A stretch of DNA of 8,012 nucleotides from an uncultured Acidimicrobiaceae bacterium (GCA_903919215.1 CAIXHI010000307.1:1-8012); one strand, 5' to 3'. Positions 1 through 5,845 are shown, counted from the first letter of the stretch. The notes: a model not told the origin generated them from the letters alone. Translations and numbers: made by a program.

Positions 1-147
1 ATCCGCACCGCGCCGGGCCAGGCCGCGGCCGACCTCATCGACTTCGGTTCGTACGCCACGATCAGCGCCGTCGTCTCCGGCCCCGACGGTGAGGTCTACG
101 TACTCGATGTGGGCGGTGGCCAAGTGGCGCGACTCACCGCCACCTGA
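1..147 (+). CDS. C-terminal end of a probable PQQ-dependent sugar dehydrogenase / beta-propeller protein (partial)
   Basis: Frame 1 is open from the window edge to a TGA at 145-147, giving 48 residues. The end reads GPDGEVYVLDVGGGQVARLT, which has the form of a final beta-propeller blade (GPDGxLYV...GxIxRL) as found at the C-terminus of glucose/sorbosone dehydrogenases and NHL/SMP-30-like proteins. Members of these families are usually periplasmic or secreted oxidoreductases or binding proteins, but no catalytic or cofactor residue is visible in this fragment. The gene converges on the RNB ribonuclease gene with 12 bases between the stop codons. The reading frame is secure. The family is an inference from one blade, and any other six- or seven-bladed propeller remains possible. 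Confidence 0.55.
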   Translation: MRTAPGQAAADLIDFGSYATISAVVSGPDGEVYVLDVGGGQVARLTAT

Positions 148-159
148 CCCAGCAACTGG

Positions 160-1542
160 TCAGCCGACGCGGAGGAACTCGACGCGACGCTTGTCGGTGT
201 CGGCCTTCACCAACTTCACGCGTAGCGAGTCGCCGGGCTGCACACCGTGTGCCTGCACCTTGGCTTTCACCGCCAACGTGGTGAGTTGAATACGGGTGCC
301 TTCCGGGTCGTCGTCGGTGACGACGGCGTCGAACGTCTCGCCCTCATGCCCCTGCATCATCACGGCCTCCGCGAGGTCGATCACTGCTCGGTCAATCGTG
401 TTCGCCGCGTGGTCGGCCGCGGCCATGGCCTCGGGGAGGCGGGTGAGCGCGTCGCCGATGTCGTCGGGCACCGGCACCCCCTGCACGATGCTGAGCGCGG
501 TCTCCACGACGTAGCGGTCGGCGAGCCGACGCAACGGCGCAGTGGCATGGGCGTAGGTGGCTGCCATCGCCGCGTGCCACGGCACGACGCCCGCCTCGAA
601 CGGGCGGTACTCGGCACCGCCGCCCGACCGACGCACGGCCATCACGAACGCCGCTTCGGCGGGTCGGCTGCAGTCGAGGCGTCGCGAGTACGACTCCAGC
701 GATTCGTCCTCGGGCCACGTGAGGCCGAACGCCCGAGCCGTGTGCCGCAGACGGTGCACGGCGCGTTCGTCGGGCGCGGCCATCACGCGGAACAAGCCGA
801 CACCGGAGTCCTGCATTGCCGAGGCGATGGCCAGATTCGTGGCCAGCGACAGCGCCGCGTTCTGGTCCTCACTCACGGAACGCGGCCGAAACGTGAGCCG
901 GTAGTGCCCATCATCGCGACCGACGTGCTGCTCGGGCGGTTCCAGGTTGCTGGCACCCCGTGCACTCTCCGCCGCTGTCACCCGGCGGGCGAACTCATCG
1001 AACCCGGCAGGCACGTCGGCAGCGGTGACCGTGTCGTAGGCCAACTTCGCACGACTGCGGATCAACGATCGCTCGGCACCGTCGAGCGTGGCTACACCCT
1101 CGCACGACAGCCTCACGTGGAACACCACCGCCGGCCGCTGACCGTCCGGCAGCAGGCTGGCCGCACCCTCGGACAACACACGCGGGTAGAGGCTGGCCTT
1201 GTTGTCGGGCAGGTACAGCGTGGTGCCTCGACGCCACGCCTCCACATCGATCGGATCGCCTGGGGTCACAAACCAGCCGACATCGGCGATCGCGTAGTGC
1301 AGCAGCAGATCATCGCCAGCGGACTCGATCGTGAACGCTTGGTCGAGATCCGTGCTGGTGGACGGGTCGAGCGTGACGAACGGCCAGTCGGTGCGATCGA
1401 CCCGAGCGTCAAGCGGGCGGCGGGCCGCTTCAGCAGCGGCGGCTTCCACCGAAGCGGGGAAACCCTGCGGCACTTTGTACTGCGTGCGAATGGCCGCGAG
1501 GCCGGAGTCGAGGACGTGATCGTCGTCGACCAGCGAACGCAT
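160..1542 (-). CDS. RNB-domain (RNase II/R family) 3'-5' exoribonuclease, short actinobacterial form
   Basis: The 460-residue product should degrade RNA from the 3' end in the cytoplasm. The RNB signature is clear. D59, D65 and D67 lie in DPSTSTDLDQAF, followed by HYAIADV (82-88), the segment TTLYLPDNKASLYPRVLSEG (107-126) and the second signature YAHATAPLRRLADRYV (330-345). The fourth metal-site Asp of RNase II (D210, next to the critical D209) is Q68 here. No N-terminal cold-shock domains precede the RNB domain. About 60 C-terminal residues (400-460) look like an S1/OB-type RNA-binding fold. At 460 residues it is much shorter than RNase II (about 640) or RNase R (about 800). Its ATG shares one base with the mreB stop codon (TAATG at 1541-1545), which implies coupled translation as the last gene of the operon; no clear Shine-Dalgarno site precedes it. 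The family is very secure. The physiological RNA substrate is unknown. Confidence 0.92.
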   Translation of the reverse strand: MRSLVDDDHVLDSGLAAIRTQYKVPQGFPASVEAAAAEAARRPLDARVDRTDWPFVTLDPSTSTDLDQAFTIESAGDDLLLHYAIADVGWFVTPGDPIDVEAWRRGTTLYLPDNKASLYPRVLSEGAASLLPDGQRPAVVFHVRLSCEGVATLDGAERSLIRSRAKLAYDTVTAADVPAGFDEFARRVTAAESARGASNLEPPEQHVGRDDGHYRLTFRPRSVSEDQNAALSLATNLAIASAMQDSGVGLFRVMAAPDERAVHRLRHTARAFGLTWPEDESLESYSRRLDCSRPAEAAFVMAVRRSGGGAEYRPFEAGVVPWHAAMAATYAHATAPLRRLADRYVVETALSIVQGVPVPDDIGDALTRLPEAMAAADHAANTIDRAVIDLAEAVMMQGHEGETFDAVVTDDDPEGTRIQLTTLAVKAKVQAHGVQPGDSLRVKLVKADTDKRRVEFLRVG

Positions 1543-2546
1543 TACCGGCGGGCACCCATGAACATGCCCTTGAGCGCGTCGTAGTGCTCGATGCAGTGTC
1601 CGGCACCCATGACGACAGCTTCCAGTGGCATGTTCGACATGCGTACCGGAACGTTCGTTTCCTTCTCGATGCGCTGTGCCAAACCACGTAACAGCCCACC
1701 ACCGCCGACGAGGTACATACCGCGAGAGAGGAAGTCCTGCGCCAACTCGGGCGGGGCCTTCGCGAGGCAGCGCACCACGGACGCCGTGATGCTGCTGACC
1801 ACGTCGTCGATCGCGAAGCGAACTTCCTCGGGCGTCAGCACGACGGTCTTTGGCAATCCGGTCATGAGGTCGCGTCCGCGCACCTCGGCCTGACTCTCGT
1901 CCTCTGTGGGTGAAGCGGAGCCGATTGCCACCTTCACTTCTTCAGCGGTGCGCTCGCCGATCGCAATGCCGTGCTCGCGGCGCACGTAGGCCTGGATCGC
2001 AGCATCTATGTCGAAGCTGCCGACCCGGACCGCCTCGAGCGCCACGATGCCACCCAGGCTGATGACGGCGGTCTCGCTGGTACCGCCGCCGATGTCGATG
2101 ACCATGTTGCCGACCGGCTCGTCGATCGGGAGGTCGGCACCGATCGCAGCGGCCATCGGCTGTTCGATGAGTTGTGCATCGGCGGCGCCTGCACGGCGAG
2201 CCGCATCGGTGACTGCGCGACGCTCAACCTCGGTAATGGCCGAGGGCACGCAGATGACCACCTTGGGTCGAGTGAAGCGACTGACACCGACGCGCTGCAG
2301 CAGCAGGCGGATCATCCGCTCGGTGATTTCGAAGTCGGTGATGGCACCGCCACGCAACGGACGCACGGCGACGATGTAGCCGGGGGTGCGGCCGATCATC
2401 TGCCACGCCTCGCGGCCGGTGGCCAGCACCTCGCCGGTCTGCCGGTTGAGCGCGATCACGGAGGGCTCGTTGAGCACGATGCCCTTGCCCTTCATGTACA
2501 CCAGTGTGTTGGCCGTGCCAAGGTCGATCGCGAGGTCGCGGGCCAT
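1542..2546 (-). CDS. mreB: MreB-like bacterial actin, rod shape-determining protein
   Basis: The 334-residue product is an actin-fold ATPase that polymerises under the membrane and guides lateral wall synthesis. Actin-superfamily motifs occur in order: phosphate-1 DLGTANT (8-14), the connect-1 region LIEQPMAAAIGADLP (126-140), phosphate-2 DIGGGT (151-156) and the adenosine loop VGGGGLLRGL (280-289). Length is normal for the family (about 335-350). It begins MARDLAIDLG, so it lacks the N-terminal amphipathic membrane helix of E. coli MreB. The usual IEEP motif reads IEQP (Q129). A GGGAAG ribosome site (2554-2559) lies 7 nt before the ATG. It is third in the operon moaE - small membrane protein - mreB - RNB ribonuclease, not in an mreBCD cluster. 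It could be a paralogue rather than the main MreB, since no mreC or mreD is seen here. Confidence 0.95.
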   Translation of the reverse strand: MARDLAIDLGTANTLVYMKGKGIVLNEPSVIALNRQTGEVLATGREAWQMIGRTPGYIVAVRPLRGGAITDFEITERMIRLLLQRVGVSRFTRPKVVICVPSAITEVERRAVTDAARRAGAADAQLIEQPMAAAIGADLPIDEPVGNMVIDIGGGTSETAVISLGGIVALEAVRVGSFDIDAAIQAYVRREHGIAIGERTAEEVKVAIGSASPTEDESQAEVRGRDLMTGLPKTVVLTPEEVRFAIDDVVSSITASVVRCLAKAPPELAQDFLSRGMYLVGGGGLLRGLAQRIEKETNVPVRMSNMPLEAVVMGAGHCIEHYDALKGMFMGARR

Positions 2547-2549
2547 GTG

Positions 2550-2753
2550 TCAGCTTCCCGTCTCGTCGTCGTAGTCGTCGTCGTGCATCGGCGGGCGGAC
2601 GCGTTCGAACGATTCGCGACGACGCTCGGACGAGAGCGCATCGATATGCCGTTGAAAGCTGGCCACACCCGGCTCCTGGTGATGTCGGCGCCGTCCGTAC
2701 CAGTAGAAGCCGACGGCTGCGAGCACTACCAATGAGATGAACAGCACGGTCAT
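2550..2753 (-). CDS. Small single-pass membrane protein of unknown function
   Basis: This 67-residue ORF starts at the ATG at 2751-2753. The start is supported by a GGGGAG ribosome site (2760-2765) 6 nt upstream and by the ATGA overlap with the moaE stop. Residues 2-19 (TVLFISLVVLAAVGFYWYG) are one hydrophobic helix, followed at once by GRRRHHQ. The positive-inside rule therefore puts the N-terminus outside and about 45 residues in the cytoplasm. The tail is charged: a basic stretch (SSERRRESFERVR) and then an acidic end, HDDDYDDETGS. I recognise no family. It lies 3 bases before mreB, so the two are probably co-translated. A role as membrane partner or anchor for MreB is a guess from context only. 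A longer in-frame ORF extends upstream to 3008, but it would overlap moaE and lacks homology-like character. Confidence 0.7.
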   Translation of the reverse strand: MTVLFISLVVLAAVGFYWYGRRRHHQEPGVASFQRHIDALSSERRRESFERVRPPMHDDDYDDETGS

Positions 2754-3256
2754 CGGGCGCTCCCCGTGGCAGTGGCAACCGCGGCGGGCGCGACCGGCGT
2801 GTGCGCACCAGTTCCCCAGTCGGCACCATCGGCCCACACTTCGTGCTTCCAAATCGGAGCACTGGCCTTCAGTGCGTCGATTGCATAGCGCGCCGCCTCG
2901 AAGGCTTCCGGGCGGTGCGGCGCACTCACGACGGCGACCACCGAACTCTCGCTGAGCCCGAGTCGCCCGGTGCGATGCAACAACGCGACGCGCCCAGTGT
3001 CGGGCCAACGGCGGCGCAGTTCCTGTTCGATCGCAGCGAAGGCCGGCACCACCTGTTCGTCGTAGGCCTCGTAGGTGAGATACTGCACATCGTCACGCGT
3101 CACGCCGTGCTCGTCGACCGCATGGTCGCGCACCGTGCCGCTGAACAACACGACCGCCCCGCACACCGGCAGCACGCACCATTCATATGCTGCTGCGATG
3201 GGCAACACCTGGTCGGTGAGGCCCAACCATGAGTTGCCATTCGCCGGAGGTTGCAC
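2750..3256 (-). CDS. moaE: MoaE, molybdopterin synthase catalytic (large) subunit
   Basis: MoaE with MoaD-thiocarboxylate inserts two sulfurs into precursor Z (cPMP) to make molybdopterin in the cytoplasm. With the GTG start at 3254-3256 the product is 168 residues. It shows GAVVLFSGTVRDHA (33-46, with R43), LTYEAYDEQ (60-68), ALLHRTGRLG (91-100), SAPHRPEAFEA (111-121) and IDALKASAPIWKHE (126-139). K130 and K137 match the active-site lysines of E. coli MoaE (K119 and K126), so it looks functional. The start is uncertain. In-frame ATGs at 3307 and 3349 would add 17 or 31 basic, unconserved residues, and a TTG at 3226 is also possible. I prefer the GTG because a TACCAT -10 lies 8 nt upstream (leaderless) and the length fits. 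No other moa gene is adjacent. It heads the operon, and its stop overlaps the next ATG (ATGA). Confidence 0.87.
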   Translation of the reverse strand: MQPPANGNSWLGLTDQVLPIAAAYEWCVLPVCGAVVLFSGTVRDHAVDEHGVTRDDVQYLTYEAYDEQVVPAFAAIEQELRRRWPDTGRVALLHRTGRLGLSESSVVAVVSAPHRPEAFEAARYAIDALKASAPIWKHEVWADGADWGTGAHTPVAPAAVATATGSAR

Positions 3257-3264
3257 AACTGCCA

Positions 3265-3270
3265 ATGGTA
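3265..3270 (-). promoter_or_regulatory. Putative -10 element (TACCAT) of the moaE-mreB operon
   Basis: On the minus strand TACCAT fits the actinobacterial TANNNT -10 consensus and ends 8 nt before the proposed GTG start of moaE. No Shine-Dalgarno site is present, which fits a leaderless transcript. There is no convincing -35 hexamer at 17-18 nt. That position is partly occupied by a 10-bp palindrome (3289-3298). Confidence 0.35.
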
Positions 3271-3288
3271 GCCGTGATTGCCGTCGCC

Positions 3289-3298
3289 ACCACGTGGT
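3289..3298. promoter_or_regulatory. Perfect 10-bp palindrome ACCACGTGGT, possible operator
   Basis: ACCACGTGGT is a perfect inverted repeat in the 124-bp gap between the divergent moaE and HtrA-like genes. It covers roughly -33 to -42 relative to the proposed moaE start site, a usual place for a repressor or activator site. A palindrome of this length is expected by chance in about one in eight stretches of this size, so support is modest. Confidence 0.25.
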
Positions 3299-3365
3299 CC
3301 GCGCCATCCAGATGACAGATGCAGCGGCGCGCGGCGCGCGACGCCACATCGGAGCGGATCCTCAC

Positions 3366-3371
3366 TAACCT
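3366..3371 (+). promoter_or_regulatory. Putative -10 element (TAACCT) of the HtrA-like gene
   Basis: TAACCT fits the TANNNT consensus and ends 9 nt before the GTG start at 3381. No Shine-Dalgarno site lies in between, so the transcript would be leaderless or have a leader of only a few bases. No clear -35 is seen. Confidence 0.35.
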
Positions 3372-3380
3372 GACCGCTTC

Positions 3381-4634
3381 GTGAGCCCCAGCGACTGGAA
3401 CGATGACGAGCAGCAACCACCTGCACCGTTACCTGCCCACGAGCGCATCTGGCGGCACCCCAGCGAGATGGGCGAACAGGTCTGGCAACAGACCGAGCCG
3501 CCGCTCGCGATCGGTCGTGGTCTCACTGCAGCCACCGGCGTGATCGGCAGTGTGCTCGGAGTCATGCTGCTGTGGGCGATGATCAGCACCGAAGCGGGTC
3601 GCAGCGCAGTGTCCACGGCCCGATCCACGATCGTCAACCTCACCGAGAACGACTTCAGCACCGAAGCGGTCACTGTTCTGTCCTCATCGGCCACCTCCGC
3701 CTTCGCGTCTCGCACCACCGACCTCGGACCCAGCACCAGCACCCACACCACGGGATCAGGAAGTGGTGTCTTCACCGGCCCGATGCCAACCTGGGCGGTC
3801 CACTCGATCCCCATGGACCCCGCCGTGTCTGCTCCGAGTAGTGCCGACACCGCACCGATCGTTCTCGCCGCGCCGGTGAACGGCGGCACCGTCGCGATCA
3901 CCACCGCCGCCGCCGTCGGCGGAGCGACCTCGGTTCAGGTGGAACTTCCCGACGGCAGCACCGCTGAGGCACGTGTGCTCTTCGTCGACAATCGCACCGG
4001 TCTGGCCGTGTTGGCACCGAACACCGTGCAGTCCACCGAAGCGTTCACGGTCGCCACCGACATTCAGCCAGGCGACGAGTTGACGTTTGTCGGCGAACAG
4101 CCGATGTCCGTCATCGTCGGTGATGACGGCAGCATCGACGGCTCGTGGTCGGACGACGCCATGATGCCCGAGGGCGCACCCGTCGTGAACCAGCGCGGCG
4201 AGTTGGTGGCGCTGTGTACTCACGAGACGCAGGGATCGGCGCTCAACAACGGCGGCGATCCGCGCACCACACCCACCAGCACCGTGGCAGACAGTCACCT
4301 CATCACGATCGAACCCCTCGACGACATCCAGCAGGCGATGTCTGCGCTGCATGGCGCCGCCCCCGTGTGGGTCGGCGTGGTCATCAACGACGACCCCGCC
4401 GGCGAGCTCAGCGTTGGAGCGGTCGACCCGTCGGGCCCGGCCGCTGCCGCGGGTCTTGTCGCCGGCGATGTCATCCTCGCACTCGACGCTGCAACCGTGT
4501 CGGACGGCCGAGCGCTGATCGCTCACCTCGGTAGGCACCGACCTGGCGACACGGTGAGCTTCTCCGTGCGCCGCAGCGATGGTACGACGGCGCGGCTGTC
4601 GGTGACGTTGGCAGCTCCGAAGACGACGCTCTGA
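3381..4634 (+). CDS. Membrane-anchored HtrA-like protein with PDZ domain, probably a pseudoprotease
   Basis: The 417-residue product starts at GTG 3381. Its order is: a cytoplasmic N-terminus with HERIWRHPSEMG (20-31); a membrane helix (about 48-68, GVIGSVLGVMLLWAMI); a Ser/Thr-rich linker (about 75-160); a trypsin-like/DegP-type domain (about 165-320); and a C-terminal PDZ domain (about 329-412, with GAVDPSGPAAAAGLVAGDVI). Topology is probably N-in, with the large part outside the membrane. Against the HtrA motifs TNAHVV, TDLAVL and GNSGGP, this protein reads TTAAAV (His to A177), TGLAVL (Asp to G207) and PEGAPV (Ser to E264). All three catalytic residues are therefore missing, although the surrounding beta-strand pattern is kept. 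It most likely binds peptide or protein ends rather than cutting them. It is monocistronic, divergent from moaE, and converges on the next gene with one base between stops. The fold is confident; loss of activity is an alignment inference. Confidence 0.85.
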   Translation: MSPSDWNDDEQQPPAPLPAHERIWRHPSEMGEQVWQQTEPPLAIGRGLTAATGVIGSVLGVMLLWAMISTEAGRSAVSTARSTIVNLTENDFSTEAVTVLSSSATSAFASRTTDLGPSTSTHTTGSGSGVFTGPMPTWAVHSIPMDPAVSAPSSADTAPIVLAAPVNGGTVAITTAAAVGGATSVQVELPDGSTAEARVLFVDNRTGLAVLAPNTVQSTEAFTVATDIQPGDELTFVGEQPMSVIVGDDGSIDGSWSDDAMMPEGAPVVNQRGELVALCTHETQGSALNNGGDPRTTPTSTVADSHLITIEPLDDIQQAMSALHGAAPVWVGVVINDDPAGELSVGAVDPSGPAAAAGLVAGDVILALDAATVSDGRALIAHLGRHRPGDTVSFSVRRSDGTTARLSVTLAAPKTTL

Positions 4635-4635
4635 G

Positions 4636-5610
4636 CTACCGGCGACGGGCGTTGGCGCGGCGCACGACGCGAATGATGACGATGGCCACCACCAGAATCG
4701 CCCCGCCGAGTCCTGCGAGCGCGAGTTCCTGACGTCGCTTGGGAGACACCATCGTCCACCACTTTGCCTCGGTGCCTTCGACGTAGGCCTGCTCGTTGGT
4801 CACCGTGGGGTGCCAGCCGGCGTCCTTCAACCGGTCGTTGGCCACCAGCCACGGCCACCGCGTGTAGCTGCGCAGACCGGGCGGGATCGGCCCTCGTTGG
4901 AAGCGCCAGCGCAATGTGTTGACGAACTCGTTCACGCGATCCGGTAGGTGCACCCTGGGCACGGCCCCGGCGAGTGCGCGCACTCGCTCACCCGCGATCC
5001 AACCATCCGGGGCCACGTTGTACGCGCCATCGAGTCGTTGCTCGACCGACAACAACACGGCGCTGGCGAGATCATCCAGATGCAGGAACTGCGCCGGTGG
5101 GTCGGCCTCGCCCACGCGCTGCCCCATCCCTGCGGCCAGCGCACTCGCCAGTCGACTGGTGCCATCGGCGGCCATGGCCACCGCCGGACGCAACACCGTG
5201 GTCGAGCGCCCCGGCCGGGCGCAGCGCCACTCATCGACCAGCTGCTCGGCAGCGCCCAGCTGGCGAGCGAAGGGGAACTCCACATCGGGTCGCAGGAGTG
5301 CGTCCTCAGTGAGCGGCACCGGATTGTTGGCCCACGCGCCATACACCATCGCCGACGACACCAGCACCACATGAGTGGCGTTCGTGCACTCAGCCAACGC
5401 CGTCGTCATCCCGGCCAGCGCGCTCTCGTGGTGCGCGGCCCGTGCATCAGCGTCGGCCGCTGCGAGCCACACCATCACGTCGCAGTCCGCCGCCTTGCCG
5501 GCGCGCACCCTGTCGCTGCCAGCCAGCAACCGCAGCACGCGCGAACCCAGTCCGTCGCTGCCGTCGCCCACCCACACGGGCACAACGATCGTGGTGGCGG
5601 CCGCAGTCAT
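4636..5610 (-). CDS. Extended-SDR-like (NAD-dependent epimerase/dehydratase family) protein with C-terminal membrane helix; active site degenerate
   Basis: The 324-residue product starts at ATG 5608-5610. It follows the extended-SDR plan: a glycine-rich turn VGDGSDGLGS (14-23), VMVWLAAAD (45-53), HVVLVSSAMVYGAW (80-93), FARQLGAAEQLV (114-125), TTVLRPAVAM (137-146), QFLHLDDLASAV (174-185) and AYNVAPDG (196-203). A hydrophobic helix at about 296-315 followed by RVVRRANARRR would anchor it to the membrane with a basic cytoplasmic tail. The SDR YxxxK motif is replaced by FARQL (F114, L118). The segment between the glycine-rich turn and VMVWLAA is also short, as if beta strands 2-3 of the Rossmann fold were reduced. 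Enzyme activity is therefore doubtful. The frame stays open upstream to 6360, but only as antisense of the next gene. A TAGGGT -10 lies 7 nt before the ATG. The substrate is unknown. Confidence 0.85.
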   Translation of the reverse strand: MTAAATTIVVPVWVGDGSDGLGSRVLRLLAGSDRVRAGKAADCDVMVWLAAADADARAAHHESALAGMTTALAECTNATHVVLVSSAMVYGAWANNPVPLTEDALLRPDVEFPFARQLGAAEQLVDEWRCARPGRSTTVLRPAVAMAADGTSRLASALAAGMGQRVGEADPPAQFLHLDDLASAVLLSVEQRLDGAYNVAPDGWIAGERVRALAGAVPRVHLPDRVNEFVNTLRWRFQRGPIPPGLRSYTRWPWLVANDRLKDAGWHPTVTNEQAYVEGTEAKWWTMVSPKRRQELALAGLGGAILVVAIVIIRVVRRANARRR

Positions 5611-5617
5611 ACTCCCG

Positions 5618-5623
5618 ACCCTA
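5618..5623 (-). promoter_or_regulatory. Putative -10 element (TAGGGT) of the SDR-like gene
   Basis: On the minus strand TAGGGT fits TANNNT and ends 7 nt before the ATG at 5610. This is the spacing expected when transcription begins at the start codon. It also supports 5610 as the true start rather than the long upstream extension. GGGAG near the ATG could act as a weak ribosome site instead. Confidence 0.45.
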
Positions 5624-5650
5624 CCCCGCCCCACTCGCACCCTCTCCCCC

Positions 5651-5714
5651 CGCCCTCCTCGTCTATGTCGCGGCTGCCACCACCAGCAACGGACGTCCCC
5701 GCCGCGACACAGAG
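5651..5714. repeat. 64-bp intergenic hairpin repeat, copy 1
   Basis: This is the first of two direct copies lying 78 bp apart (start to start) that differ at 4 of 64 positions. The copy contains inverted arms 5661-5674 (GTCTATGTCGCGGC) and 5701-5714 (GCCGCGACACAGAG), complementary at 12 of 14 positions, around a 26-nt loop. The four differences from copy 2 are at 5687, 5688, 5690 and 5696, all inside the loop. It lies between divergent genes, upstream of the minus-strand promoter at 5618-5623. I do not recognise the family. It resembles a REP-type or other dispersed palindromic element. Confidence 0.85.
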
Positions 5715-5728
5715 CGGGGGACCTGAGC

Positions 5729-5792
5729 CGCCCTCCTCGTCTATGTCGCGGCTGCCACCACCAGAGATGGACGACCCCGCCGCGACACAGAG
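5729..5792. repeat. 64-bp intergenic hairpin repeat, copy 2
   Basis: This is the second copy, 14 bp after the end of copy 1 and in the same orientation. Its arms, 5739-5752 and 5779-5792, are identical to those of copy 1, while its loop carries the four substitutions (for example GGACGACC where copy 1 has the palindrome GGACGTCC). It ends about 40 bp before the -10 element of the plus-strand gene at 5846. The sequence can be translated in several frames, but it is bounded by two well-supported divergent genes and has no ribosome site or gene-like context. Confidence 0.85.
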
Positions 5793-5833
5793 GGATGAAG
5801 GCTGGGCGACGAGCGGGGGCGGGCGAGCGGCCG

Positions 5834-5839
5834 TAGGCT
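5834..5839 (+). promoter_or_regulatory. Putative -10 element (TAGGCT) of the DUF2342 gene
   Basis: TAGGCT fits TANNNT and is followed by exactly 6 bases and then the ATG at 5846. No Shine-Dalgarno site is present. This is close to the ideal leaderless arrangement known from actinobacteria. No clear -35 hexamer is seen in the G-rich sequence upstream. Confidence 0.5.
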
Positions 5840-5845
5840 TCCGGA

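Noticed and set aside
247..1584. 445-residue open frame on the plus strand opposite the RNB ribonuclease
   Set aside because: It is antisense to a gene with clear RNB motifs. Its translation is rich in Arg, His and Gly with no recognisable motif, as expected from codon bias in high-GC DNA.
2224..2862. 212-residue minus-strand frame overlapping mreB, the small membrane protein and moaE
   Set aside because: It is out of frame with all three supported genes and its Arg/Pro-rich translation shows no domain.
3326..3339. GGCGCGC repeated twice in tandem in the moaE divergent region
   Set aside because: It is a short GC-only sequence, likely by chance at this base composition. It is not clearly positioned relative to either promoter.
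3257..3349. Longer MoaE starts at ATG 3307 or 3349
   Set aside because: They add Arg/Trp-rich residues unlike the MoaE N-terminus, have no ribosome site, and would place the TACCAT -10 and the palindrome inside the coding region.
5651..5792. The repeat read as a coding repeat (for example MSRLPPP...DxPAATQ on the plus strand)
   Set aside because: The 78-bp period keeps the frame, but in the plus frame all four substitutions fall in codons whose residue changes. There is no ribosome site, and the frame runs into better-supported genes. One minus frame gives conservative changes, so it is not fully excluded, but the hairpin structure explains the conservation better.
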